Below, one piece after another: positions 7,753 through 16,148 of a DNA stretch of 64,000 nucleotides (within the stretch, counting starts at the first letter, position 1; the number at the start of each line of letters is the position of its first letter). The notes beneath the pieces were generated by a model. It did no database searches, was not told the DNA's origin, and saw nothing but the letters and a program-made list of their open reading frames with translations. Origin of the DNA: an uncultured Myxococcaceae bacterium (GTDB lineage Bacteria; Myxococcota_A; Polyangia; Polyangiales; Ga0077539); assembly GCA_945952225.1 (NCBI GenBank), contig CAMFHP010000035.1:1-64000 (forward strand). The letters run 5' to 3'. Position numbers and translations under genes: made by a program.

Positions 7753-10700
7753 TCAGGGGTTGGCGGCGCCAGGCGTGGACATGGTGACGAAGCGCCAGTC
7801 CATCGAGGCGTTGTCGGTGTCGCGGCCGTTGGGCGAGCGCGCGAGCGAGCCGGGGTCGGTGTTCGAATCGGCCACCGTGGCCGCGAGCGCCGTGCCCTCG
7901 ACGAGCGTGGTCGTGCCCGTGATGCCCGTGATCACCGCGGCCGTGATGCTGCCCTCGTACGAGAGCGCGTCGACCACGCGGGCCGTCGAGATGCGGACGA
8001 GCGCCACGCCGTCGGGCGCGCCGTTCTGCACGGTGTTGTCGGCGAGAGCGAAGCGCGCGACGCCCGTGGGCACGGTCACGGCGGTGTTCGCGACGACGGC
8101 GTACGCACCGGCCGCGAGCGTGCCCGACATGCGCACGCGGGCGTACTCGCGGTTGTCGGATCCGTTCACCAGCACCACCGCGTAGTCGCTGAGGTCGATG
8201 GGCGCCGCGCTGCTGTTGTAGACCTCGACGAACTCGGCGTTGTCGGTGCCCACGTTGTCGTAGTCGACCTCGTTGAGAATCAGCCCCGTGGTGGTGGTGA
8301 CCACCGAGGCCATCGCGGTGCGCATCTCGGTGCCGAGGCGCGCGGTGAAGGTCAGCGCGCCCGCCATCATCGGCGCGGTGAAGGGCACCTCGGCGCGGAG
8401 CGCGTCGGCGGGCACGGTCACCGACATCGCGACGGTGGCGCCGCCCGTCGATTCGAGCGTGACGGCCGTTCCGCCTGCGGGGGCGGGCAGGTCGAGGGTG
8501 ACGACGAGGCGTCCGGCGGCGCCGGGCGTGAGCGAGGCGGGCGTGGCTTCGAGGCCCGCGAGCGTGGGCGTCGCGGCGGCGTCGATGATGCGCACCGACG
8601 CGGTCTGCATCGAGGTGCCGAGCGTCGCGGTGACCGTGAAGGGCATCGCCGACGAGGCCATCGCGGTGAGGGGAACGGCGACCGCGTCCATGCCCGCGGC
8701 GACGGTGACGGTGGCGGGCACCGCGAGGCCCGCGCCGCTGCTCATGAGCGACACGGCCACGTCGGCGGCGGCGGGGCGCGTGAGGCGCACGGTGAGGGGC
8801 GACGGAATCGCCTGCGCCATGGTCACGTTCGCGCGCACGAAGTAGGGCGCCGACGCGAAGGGGAGCAGCGAGGGCATGCCCGCGACGAGGTCGGTCGCGG
8901 CGCGCGGGTTGAGCTTCGAGTTCTCGCGCCCGAAGATCAGCACGCCCGCGATCGAGCGGAACGTCTCGCCCATGCGCGGCGCCGGGGTCGTGAGAAAGAG
9001 CGTGTCGTCGACGCGGAGCATCCCGGTGACTTCGAACTCGTTCGTGGGCGCCGTCTCACCGCCCGCGGGCGTGGGCGAGGGATTGGTCACGGTCACGTTC
9101 TCGACCTGCACGAGCGCGCCTTCGAGGGCCGCTGCGCGCATGCCGCCGGTGGCGATCTCCGCGGGCGTCACGATCGTCGGCGTGGGGGCCATCGCGGCGC
9201 GTCCCATCGCGGTGACCATCGCGCCCGAGAGCTGACGCTGGCCGAAGAAGTCGGCGACGGTCGCGTTGGCCACGACCACGCGGTCACCCACCATCACCGT
9301 GGGCGCCGTGTTGGTGAACACGAACACGCCCGCGTAGTCGACGCCCGCGTAGCCCGTGGTGCCGGGCTCGGCCTGCGCGTAGAAGCCGTTGCGCGCGAGG
9401 GCCGTCACCGCGAGGTTCGAGACCGTCACCACGGAGCCGACCATCACGGTGCCGCGCTTCACCTCGTAGACCGTCGCGGGGCACGCGGTGCCGCCGGGGT
9501 TCGCGGTCATGGGGCAGGGGTCGCAGACGTTGCCGATGCCGTCCATGTCGGTGTCGGCCTGGTCGGTGTTGGGCGCGTCGGGGCAGTTGTCGCGACCGTT
9601 GGGAATCGTGTCGGAGTCGCGGTCGTCGGGATCGGGCGCGCGGCACGTCGGGCCCTCGTTCATCGGGCACGGGTCGCAGGCGTCACCGATCATGTCGCGG
9701 TCGAAATCCGCCTGCGCGCCGCGGTCGACGGGGCGGATGGGGTTGAACACGCGGGGGCAGTTGTCCATCGCGTTGGCGATGCCGTCGCCGTCGATGTCGT
9801 CGGCGGTGCTCATGCCCGCGTAGCGCGTCGAGCCCGACACCATGGGGTTGGGCAGCGAGCCCATCGCGTTGCGCGCGGGCAGGCACGACGGCTCGTTCAT
9901 CGGCTCGCCGCAGAAGAAGAGCGGATAGCGCCCGTTGTTGGCCGTGGTGAGCGCCGCGAGTCCGCGTCCGCCGAGCTCGCGCGAGACGCACACGCGCTTC
10001 ATCGAGCCGCACACGTCGAGCGTGTCGCACGCGTCGCCCATCGGGAGCGCCGCCACCGTCGCCGCCTCGCCGTAGAGGGCGGTGCCGCCGCGCATCACGA
10101 GGAGCACGTCCTGCGGCTGCGCGTCGAGCACGGCGCGGTGGTCGCGGTGCGTGGTGCCGTCGAAGATCGCGAGGTCGGCGATGCGGTTCGGGGCGATCAC
10201 GCCGATGGCGTCGTCCATCGACATGGCGCCGGCCGCGTCGCGCGTGGCCATGAGCCACAGGGCCTCGTCGGTGAAGAAGCGGTCGTAGTGGTTGCGGTTG
10301 AGGTAGTCCGCGCACTGGAGCTCGCGGAGCATGTTCATCGAGCCCGAGATCACCCAGTCGGAGCCGAGCGCGATGCGCACGCCAAGGCGCGCGTACTCGG
10401 TCACGCGGGCCGTGTCGCCGTAGAGCGTGACGTTCGAACGCGGCGACCAGATGAGCGACGCGCCGCGCGAGGCCATGAGCGCGATGTCGGTGGGCAGCAG
10501 GCCCACGCCGTGGATCACCGAGGTGTGGTTGGTGATGAGGTTGTTCGCGCCGCCCTGCACGCACGCAAACTCGTTGCGCGCCTCGGGGTCGATGCCCTCG
10601 GCGATGTGAGGCACGTACGCGGCCGCGCCCGTGGCCGTGGCCGTCGGGTCGATGGAGGGATAGCCGCAGCCCGTCGCGAGGAGGCGTCCGTTGCTGTCGC

Positions 10701-11478
10701 CGAGGGGAAAGGTCTCGTACGAGACCGCGGGCTGGCTGAGCCCTTCGAGCTGCGACGCGCGGTCGAGGTTGCGGAGGAAGCCCGCCGTGCCGCCGGAGCC
10801 GTTCACCGACGTGGCGCCGCCCATGAGGAAGCGCAGCTCGCCCCAGGCCATCTGGTCGTTGGAGGCCGAGCCCGTGGCGGGGAGGCGCGTGTGTCCGCGC
10901 GCGCCGGTGCGCCAGTCGTGGCGGTGCTCGTAGCGCTCCGCGGTGCGGTTGTACGGCGAGTTCTGCGCGTACGTCATGTGGTCGTGCGTGTTGATGAGGC
11001 CGGGCGAGATCACGCCCCGCGGACAGGTCACGCGCGTGGCCGTCGCGGCGCCGTCGGCCGTGCCGCAGTTGCATCCCACGCAGCGGATCACGCCGGTGCC
11101 GTCGATGAGCACCTGGCCTCCGCGGAACACCTCGCCAGGCGTGAGCACGTCGCCCGTGAGCAGCGTGCCCGCGGTGCCGGGGGTCACGGCGCAGAGCCGT
11201 CCCGTGGGCGGTTCGCCCATCACCGTGCCCGAACACTGCGTGATGCGCGGGCCCGTCGTGGGGCCTCCGTCGGGCGTGTCGCCAGGCGTGTCGGCGGGTG
11301 CATCCGCGGGCGCATCGGCGGCGGCATCGGCGTCGGCAGAGACGGGAACGTCGGTCATGTCGGTGCCCGCGTCGGCGCTCGGAGTCGAGGGCGACGACGG
11401 GTCCGAACAGCCCGCGGCGAAGGCGCCCGTCACGAGTGCGACGAGCAGCGGGAGGCGGAGTGCGTAGGAAGGACTCAT
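7753..11478 (-). CDS. Secreted amidohydrolase fused to TSP3 repeats and a lamin-tail domain
   Basis: 1241 residues. Lipobox FAAGCSDP, then an Asp/Ala/Pro linker to about 75. Residues about 95-480 are an amidohydrolase-superfamily domain: the metal motif GLINTHDHM (H-x-H near 164), a later histidine in TSVIHGVGL, and the aspartate in ALGSDWVISGSMNM (near 374). These are the hallmarks of cytosine-deaminase-like or chlorohydrolase-like enzymes. Residues about 560-670 hold TSP3 calcium repeats, then beta-rich domains, and the last about 175 residues (LILNEVDYDNVGTDNAEFVE onward) form a lamin-tail domain. A deaminase-type enzyme on the cell surface with such stalk domains is unusual. The substrate is unknown. 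The enzyme could be inactive, though the metal ligands look intact. Confidence 0.88.
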   Translation of the reverse strand: MSPSYALRLPLLVALVTGAFAAGCSDPSSPSTPSADAGTDMTDVPVSADADAAADAPADAPADTPGDTPDGGPTTGPRITQCSGTVMGEPPTGRLCAVTPGTAGTLLTGDVLTPGEVFRGGQVLIDGTGVIRCVGCNCGTADGAATATRVTCPRGVISPGLINTHDHMTYAQNSPYNRTAERYEHRHDWRTGARGHTRLPATGSASNDQMAWGELRFLMGGATSVNGSGGTAGFLRNLDRASQLEGLSQPAVSYETFPLGDSNGRLLATGCGYPSIDPTATATGAAAYVPHIAEGIDPEARNEFACVQGGANNLITNHTSVIHGVGLLPTDIALMASRGASLIWSPRSNVTLYGDTARVTEYARLGVRIALGSDWVISGSMNMLRELQCADYLNRNHYDRFFTDEALWLMATRDAAGAMSMDDAIGVIAPNRIADLAIFDGTTHRDHRAVLDAQPQDVLLVMRGGTALYGEAATVAALPMGDACDTLDVCGSMKRVCVSRELGGRGLAALTTANNGRYPLFFCGEPMNEPSCLPARNAMGSLPNPMVSGSTRYAGMSTADDIDGDGIANAMDNCPRVFNPIRPVDRGAQADFDRDMIGDACDPCPMNEGPTCRAPDPDDRDSDTIPNGRDNCPDAPNTDQADTDMDGIGNVCDPCPMTANPGGTACPATVYEVKRGTVMVGSVVTVSNLAVTALARNGFYAQAEPGTTGYAGVDYAGVFVFTNTAPTVMVGDRVVVANATVADFFGQRQLSGAMVTAMGRAAMAPTPTIVTPAEIATGGMRAAALEGALVQVENVTVTNPSPTPAGGETAPTNEFEVTGMLRVDDTLFLTTPAPRMGETFRSIAGVLIFGRENSKLNPRAATDLVAGMPSLLPFASAPYFVRANVTMAQAIPSPLTVRLTRPAAADVAVSLMSSGAGLAVPATVTVAAGMDAVAVPLTAMASSAMPFTVTATLGTSMQTASVRIIDAAATPTLAGLEATPASLTPGAAGRLVVTLDLPAPAGGTAVTLESTGGATVAMSVTVPADALRAEVPFTAPMMAGALTFTARLGTEMRTAMASVVTTTTGLILNEVDYDNVGTDNAEFVEVYNSSAAPIDLSDYAVVLVNGSDNREYARVRMSGTLAAGAYAVVANTAVTVPTGVARFALADNTVQNGAPDGVALVRISTARVVDALSYEGSITAAVITGITGTTTLVEGTALAATVADSNTDPGSLARSPNGRDTDNASMDWRFVTMSTPGAANP

Positions 11479-11645
11479 GCGGTTGGGCGCGTTCTAACAC
11501 CCTTTGCGCCGCCCGTGACGAGGGGGGAAGGGCGCGCGATCGTGCGGTCGAAGCGCCACGCGCACGACGTCACACGAGAGACATGGAGGCGTACCCGGCT
11601 TGACGCCGTGCGGCGCGCGGAAGGCCTGTTTTCAGCGCATTGGCG

Positions 11646-12785
11646 TCACGGTGCGCGGCCGCCGTCGGCGCCGGCGTCGGGCGCATCGAGGGTCCATCCC
11701 CGCGCGGTGGCCCACTGGCGCATGTACCGTCGGCCGTCGTTCGACATGCGACGTTGCGCGAGGAGCTCGACGAGCGAACGTCGCGCGGACTCGCGGTCTT
11801 CGGCGGTGTTTCCCTCGGCGCCGAGTCGCAGAATGGCCGCCACCCTGCGCGCCACATCGCGCGCGGTGAGCATCGTTCGCGCGTTCGCGAGCCCCGCGGC
11901 GCGCCATGCGTCGAGGCGCTCGTTGCGATGCGCGCGGTACCACCGGGCCCACGCGTCGTGCACGTCGCCGAGAAAGGTGATGCGCACGTCGGGGGTCATG
12001 GTCTCGGCCTGCCACGGAGGCATCGGCGCGACGTCCCATCCCGTGACCCTCGGGAGCACGTCGAGCCACGTGGCGATCTGCCCGTCGACGCCCCAGTCGC
12101 CGTACTGACGCGCGACGGGCATGCGCATGCCCGCGATCACGTAGGGAACGACCTCGGGTGACTCGAAGCGCGCGAACACCGCCGCGAGCGCGCCCGCGGT
12201 GTTGAGCGAGTTGCCGTCACCGCGCGTCGGTCCGCCCTCCCACGAGCGCGCGGTGGTCTCCATCGCGTGACGTTCGCGGAGCGGGAGGCGGTGGCCCGTG
12301 TCGTCGATCACGAAGCGCCCGATCGCGTGCATCGCGGCGGGGCCTCCTGCGGCGAGCGTCGCGTAGCGCTGCGCGCAATCGCCGGGCGGCGTGTGCGAGA
12401 CGCGCCCTCCCTCGGACCAGCACTCCATCGTGCGGACGACCAGCGCGCGGTACCGACGCACGTCGTCGCGCATCGTGTCGGGCACCTCGGGCAGCGGCGC
12501 CGTCGACGTGGGACGTAGCATCGTCGGGTCTGCGTCCCAGGGCTCTTCGAGCGGTCCGTCGGGGCCCGTGGGCGAAGGCGGAAGCGCCGCCGTCGGCGCG
12601 GCGTCGGGTGGCGTCACCACGTCGTGCGTCGGAGGCACCTCTGCGACGACGTCGGGTGCATCGACCTGGCGTACGTCGGGCGAGGCGTCGCGGAGGGTGT
12701 TGCGCTCGGGGCGCACGGCGGGGCGCGGCTCGTTGCGGCAGGCGAGGGAGAGCGCGACGAGGGCGAGCGTGGCGGCGCGGTGCAT
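11646..12785 (-). CDS. Lipoprotein of unknown function next to a multiheme cytochrome
   Basis: 379 residues from the ATG at 12785; the open frame upstream is antisense-like and overlaps the cytochrome gene, so it was not used. Lipobox LVALSLAC, then an Asp/Pro/Val-rich linker to about residue 80. The rest is mainly helical with many Arg and Trp and no motif I recognise. Conserved-looking stretches include VARQYGDWGVDGQIATWLDV and RYMRQWATARGW. It begins 11 bases after the cytochrome stop, so it probably works with that periplasmic cytochrome, for example as an anchor or accessory factor; that is inference. Confidence 0.75.
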   Translation of the reverse strand: MHRAATLALVALSLACRNEPRPAVRPERNTLRDASPDVRQVDAPDVVAEVPPTHDVVTPPDAAPTAALPPSPTGPDGPLEEPWDADPTMLRPTSTAPLPEVPDTMRDDVRRYRALVVRTMECWSEGGRVSHTPPGDCAQRYATLAAGGPAAMHAIGRFVIDDTGHRLPLRERHAMETTARSWEGGPTRGDGNSLNTAGALAAVFARFESPEVVPYVIAGMRMPVARQYGDWGVDGQIATWLDVLPRVTGWDVAPMPPWQAETMTPDVRITFLGDVHDAWARWYRAHRNERLDAWRAAGLANARTMLTARDVARRVAAILRLGAEGNTAEDRESARRSLVELLAQRRMSNDGRRYMRQWATARGWTLDAPDAGADGGRAP

Positions 12786-12796
12786 CGCGCGCGATC

Positions 12797-13822
12797 TCAC
12801 CGCGTGGGGTGCGACGGACGCAATGGCGAGACGACGCCCGACGAGAGCTCCACGTCGACGAGGGCGCGGTCGAGGCCCTGCGCGTGCACCACGGTGTCGG
12901 AGGTGCGCGCGAGCACGAGGCGCCAGCGCACCGTGCCCCGTGCGCGTGCGAAGCGGAAGGTCACGCGGGTCTCGTCGCGCGACGCGGGCGAGCCTGGCGC
13001 GGGCAGTCGGTCGTCCCATCGCTCCACGCGCTCGAAGCGAAGGGAGCCGTTGGCGTCGGTGCGCGCGACGTCGGCGAAGTGTCGCGTGAAGGTGCGCGTC
13101 TGCGCGTGCGCCTCGTCGCCGTCGACCCACACGGTGAGCCGCAGCGCGCGGTGCAGATCCCCCGTGGGCACCGCGTGACCGACGTCGTGGGCGCGGAGCG
13201 TGGCGTCCACCATGAGCGCTCGGGCGATGGGTGTGACCCGGGTGTGGAGGTCGACGGCGCGTTCCATCAGCGCGCGGTCGTCGAGGCCGCGGAGCCGGTG
13301 CGTGCGGGCCTCGTGGTGGCAGCTCGCGCAGTCGTCGCCGCGCGCCGCCGCTTCGCTCGCGCGCCACTCGCGCACGGTGTCTTGCATCGGCCTCCCCGCG
13401 CCTTCGGGAAAGTCGAATTGATGGCACGCGCCGCAGCGTCGCGACGCGGGGAAGACCCCATCGGCGAAGAGGAATCCCGCCGAGCGCGCGTGGTCGAGCG
13501 CTGACGCGTGGCACCCCTGACAGGTGATGCCCTCGCGTTGTGCGACGGCGTCGGGCGTGCGGCTCGGATCGCCAAGGGGCGCGTGGCATCCGCGGCAGAA
13601 GGGCAGCGGCTCGTCGGCGTACGCAGCGAGAAAGAGCGGGTCGCGCCAGGCGTGGGCGTGGCGCGACGAGGACCACGCGAAGACCTCGCGGGCGTGGCAT
13701 CCCATGCACGCTGCGGCGGTTGCGCGCGGGGGTGCGTGGGCCCGCGCGTCGCGGTGGGGCGCCGGGTCGACGGCGCGCGGCGCGAGGGCGAGCGCGGCGA
13801 CGACGAGGGGACGGAGGCGCAC
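12797..13822 (-). CDS. Periplasmic pentaheme c-type cytochrome (cytochrome c554-like)
   Basis: 341 residues from a GTG start with a short signal peptide. Five CXXCH heme-attachment motifs are present: CMGCH (39-43), CRGCH (76-80), CQGCH (101-105), CGACH (130-134) and CASCH (165-169). The spacing and single His residues between motifs fit bis-His multiheme cytochromes of the c554/NrfB-like group. The C-terminal 150 residues are beta-rich and carry no heme motif. The role is periplasmic electron transfer with unknown donor and acceptor. A hexamer TAGCCT sits six bases before the start. It heads a two-gene unit with the lipoprotein downstream. Confidence 0.88.
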   Translation of the reverse strand: MRLRPLVVAALALAPRAVDPAPHRDARAHAPPRATAAACMGCHAREVFAWSSSRHAHAWRDPLFLAAYADEPLPFCRGCHAPLGDPSRTPDAVAQREGITCQGCHASALDHARSAGFLFADGVFPASRRCGACHQFDFPEGAGRPMQDTVREWRASEAAARGDDCASCHHEARTHRLRGLDDRALMERAVDLHTRVTPIARALMVDATLRAHDVGHAVPTGDLHRALRLTVWVDGDEAHAQTRTFTRHFADVARTDANGSLRFERVERWDDRLPAPGSPASRDETRVTFRFARARGTVRWRLVLARTSDTVVHAQGLDRALVDVELSSGVVSPLRPSHPTR

Positions 13823-13828
13823 GGCGCG

Positions 13829-13834
13829 AGGCTA
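13829..13834 (-). promoter_or_regulatory. Putative -10 element TAGCCT for the pentaheme cytochrome gene
   Basis: GATAGCCTCGCGCC directly precedes the GTG at 13822, six bases from hexamer to start. It is a one-base variant of the TAGCGT(CGCGCGCC) element seen before other genes. Confidence 0.35.
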
Positions 13835-13884
13835 TCGCACGGTGCCGATGCGATCGCGGGTTCAGTCGTGCGCGATGCGTTTGG

Positions 13885-13890
13885 TAGCGT
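13885..13890 (+). promoter_or_regulatory. Putative -10 element TAGCGT for the YfhO-like gene
   Basis: GGTAGCGTCGCCGCG precedes the ATG at 13898 with seven bases between hexamer and start codon, so transcription would begin at or next to the start codon (leaderless). Confidence 0.45.
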
Positions 13891-13897
13891 CGCCGCG

Positions 13898-16114
13898 ATG
13901 GACCTCTCCGCCCTGCGCGCGCGCCTCACCGACACCCTCGCGGCCACAGGCGTCGTGCTTGCCGTGTGGACCCTCTCCGCGCCCGAGCTCGTGGCGGGCA
14001 TCGGGGTTCCGACCTCCCACGAGTTCGGCGTGCGGAGCGACCTCTTCGACATGGCGATCCCGCTCGCGCGCGCCGTTGCCGAGTCCGTGTGGCGCGGCGC
14101 GCTCCCGTCGTGGTTCGACGGCGGTCACCTCGGGCTCGCGCTCGCCAACGTGCCCGAGGCGATGGCGGCGTATCCCCCGACGTTGCTCGCGTTCGTGCTC
14201 TGCACGCCCGTGCGCGCGGCGGCGTGGCTGCTGCTCGGCCACGCGCTCCTCGCGGGCGCGGCGACGGCGGCGCTCACCGGCGATCGCGGCGCGTCGCGCC
14301 CGGCGCAGGCCATGGCGGCGACGGCGGTGGGTGCGGGCCTCTGGCTCGCGGGACACGCCCGACAGGTCAACACGTTCTGCACCGCGGCGTGGGCGCCGGT
14401 GGTGTGGTGGGCCCTCGCGCGATGCCTCGACGCGCCCTCGCGCCGACGTGCGGCGGTGCTCGCGTTGAGCGCAGGCTTCCTCGTGCTCGCGGGACACCCG
14501 CAGATGGCGCACCACACGGCGCTCGTGCTCGCGCTGTGGACCCTCGCGCGCATGGCCGTCGACCCGCGTGGGCGCACGGCGTTGCGCGCGCAGGCGGCGT
14601 CGCTCGTGGCGGCCGCGGTGGGCGCTGCGGGCCTCGCGGCGGCGGCGCTCGCGGGCACGCTCGAAGGGCTCGCGCTCGCCGAGCGGGCGACCTCGCTCCA
14701 GGGCTCCGCGCGCTTCGCGCCGCGCGCGTCGATGCTCGTGTCGCTGATCGATCCGTCGCTCGCGGGCTCACCCCTCGCGCCGCGCGCGCAGGGCGTCGCG
14801 TGGTGGGAGAACACGGTGTACATCGGCCTCCCCGCGCTGCTGCTTGCGGCGGTGGGCGTGCGTCGCGCGGTGCACGATCGCGCGCTGCGTCCGTGGGCGC
14901 TCGCGCTCGTCGGCGCGCTGTGGCTCTCGTACGGGCGTCACGGCCTCTTCGCGGCGGTGCACGGGGCGATTCCGGGCATGGCCTTCGCGCGCTTCGAACA
15001 GCGCCACCTGTGGCTCGCGACGATCGCCCTCGCGGTGCTCGCCGCCGACGGTCTCGACGCGCTCGGCGCCTACCTTCGCCGCGTCGCCGATGCGCGTCGC
15101 GCGCGGGTGATTCCGTGGCTCGCCGTGGGCATCCAGGGGCTCGCGTTGACCGCCGCGCTTCGCGCCAACTGCCCGGTGCAGGCGCCCGGCGCGTTGATGG
15201 AGCGTCCCGCGTCGGCCGACATGCTCCACGCGGCGGGCATCGATGCGTGGGCGCCGGGACGCTGCGTGCTGAGCTTCGAGCCCATGACGCTCCACGCGTT
15301 CGTGGTCGAGCAGGTGGGCTTCGGCGACGGCGACCTCACGGCGATGGTCGAGGCGCGACGGCTGCTGATTCCGCAGCACGCGCGGCTCTGGGGATGGCGC
15401 TCTGCCGGCGGATACGTCGGCCTCGTTCCGCGTCACCTTCGCGAGGGACTCGGCGACATGCACGACGACGGCGTGCTCACCCGCGCGCGCACGGCCCTCG
15501 ACGTCGCACGAACGCCCGCCGCCGCGGATCACTACGCCGACGTCGCCGCCTGGCTCGGATGCGACGCGGTGCTCTCGCCCTTCGCGCTGCCCACGGCGCG
15601 GCTCACGACGCTCGGCGTGGTGCCCGGACGTTTCGTGCCCACCTGGATCGGACGTGTGGCGTCGCCGATGGCGTCGGCGCGCGTGGTCCGTGGTGAGCGA
15701 TGGTTCCCCACGACGGTGCGCGCGGCCGAGGCCGTGAGCGCCGGGGCCGTCGACCTGCGCGCGTCGGTGATCCGCGTGGGGTGCGGACAGGACCGCGACG
15801 GCGGCGAAGCGGGCGAGGCGGGATGGCGCGAGGGCGACGACCCTGCGGCCGTCGAGGTCGATGTGCGCGCGACCGACGCGGGCACGCTGGTGCTCACGCA
15901 CGGGTATCACCCGCGGTGGCAGGTCTCCGTCGACGGATCGCCGTGGCACGCCGCCGAGCGCGTCGACCTCGTGAAGCTCGGCGTGCGTGTTCCCGCGGGC
16001 GTCCACCGCGTGCGCTTCCGCTTCGACGAGACGCCCACGCGCCGCGCCTACGCCCTCTCGGCGATGGCGCTCGTGGCGCTTCTCGCGCTGGCCTCGGTGC
16101 GTCCGCGGCGCTGA
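13898..16114 (+). CDS. YfhO-like polytopic membrane protein
   Basis: 738 residues from ATG 13898; the longer upstream frame is rejected because it overlaps the cytochrome gene antisense. The first about 480 residues hold some ten to twelve membrane segments with a large first extracytoplasmic loop (PTSHEFGVRSDLFD, LPSWFDGGHLG). A second soluble part follows and ends in a beta-sandwich stretch LVLTHGYHPRWQVSVDG and a last membrane helix before RPRR. This layout is that of the bacterial YfhO family (GT-C-like membrane glycosyltransferases involved in modifying envelope polymers). Acceptor and donor are unknown. Its 3' end faces the TMTC-like gene, a second GT-C candidate. Confidence 0.75.
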   Translation: MDLSALRARLTDTLAATGVVLAVWTLSAPELVAGIGVPTSHEFGVRSDLFDMAIPLARAVAESVWRGALPSWFDGGHLGLALANVPEAMAAYPPTLLAFVLCTPVRAAAWLLLGHALLAGAATAALTGDRGASRPAQAMAATAVGAGLWLAGHARQVNTFCTAAWAPVVWWALARCLDAPSRRRAAVLALSAGFLVLAGHPQMAHHTALVLALWTLARMAVDPRGRTALRAQAASLVAAAVGAAGLAAAALAGTLEGLALAERATSLQGSARFAPRASMLVSLIDPSLAGSPLAPRAQGVAWWENTVYIGLPALLLAAVGVRRAVHDRALRPWALALVGALWLSYGRHGLFAAVHGAIPGMAFARFEQRHLWLATIALAVLAADGLDALGAYLRRVADARRARVIPWLAVGIQGLALTAALRANCPVQAPGALMERPASADMLHAAGIDAWAPGRCVLSFEPMTLHAFVVEQVGFGDGDLTAMVEARRLLIPQHARLWGWRSAGGYVGLVPRHLREGLGDMHDDGVLTRARTALDVARTPAAADHYADVAAWLGCDAVLSPFALPTARLTTLGVVPGRFVPTWIGRVASPMASARVVRGERWFPTTVRAAEAVSAGAVDLRASVIRVGCGQDRDGGEAGEAGWREGDDPAAVEVDVRATDAGTLVLTHGYHPRWQVSVDGSPWHAAERVDLVKLGVRVPAGVHRVRFRFDETPTRRAYALSAMALVALLALASVRPRR

Positions 16115-16148
16115 CTTGCAGACGTGTGCAGGTGGCGGGGTCAGCGCC
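16107..16148. terminator. Inverted repeat across two convergent stop codons, possible bidirectional terminator
   Basis: GGCGCTGAC (16107-16115) and GTCAGCGCC (16140-16148) are perfect 9-bp complements with a 24-base loop that itself has weak pairing. Both stop codons lie in the arms. No T-run follows, so intrinsic termination is only a possibility. Confidence 0.3.

Noticed and set aside
7564-12108. 1514-codon plus-strand open frame
   Set aside because: Antisense to the amidohydrolase fusion and the lipoprotein gene; Arg/His/Gly/Ala-rich with no domain, a product of high third-position GC.
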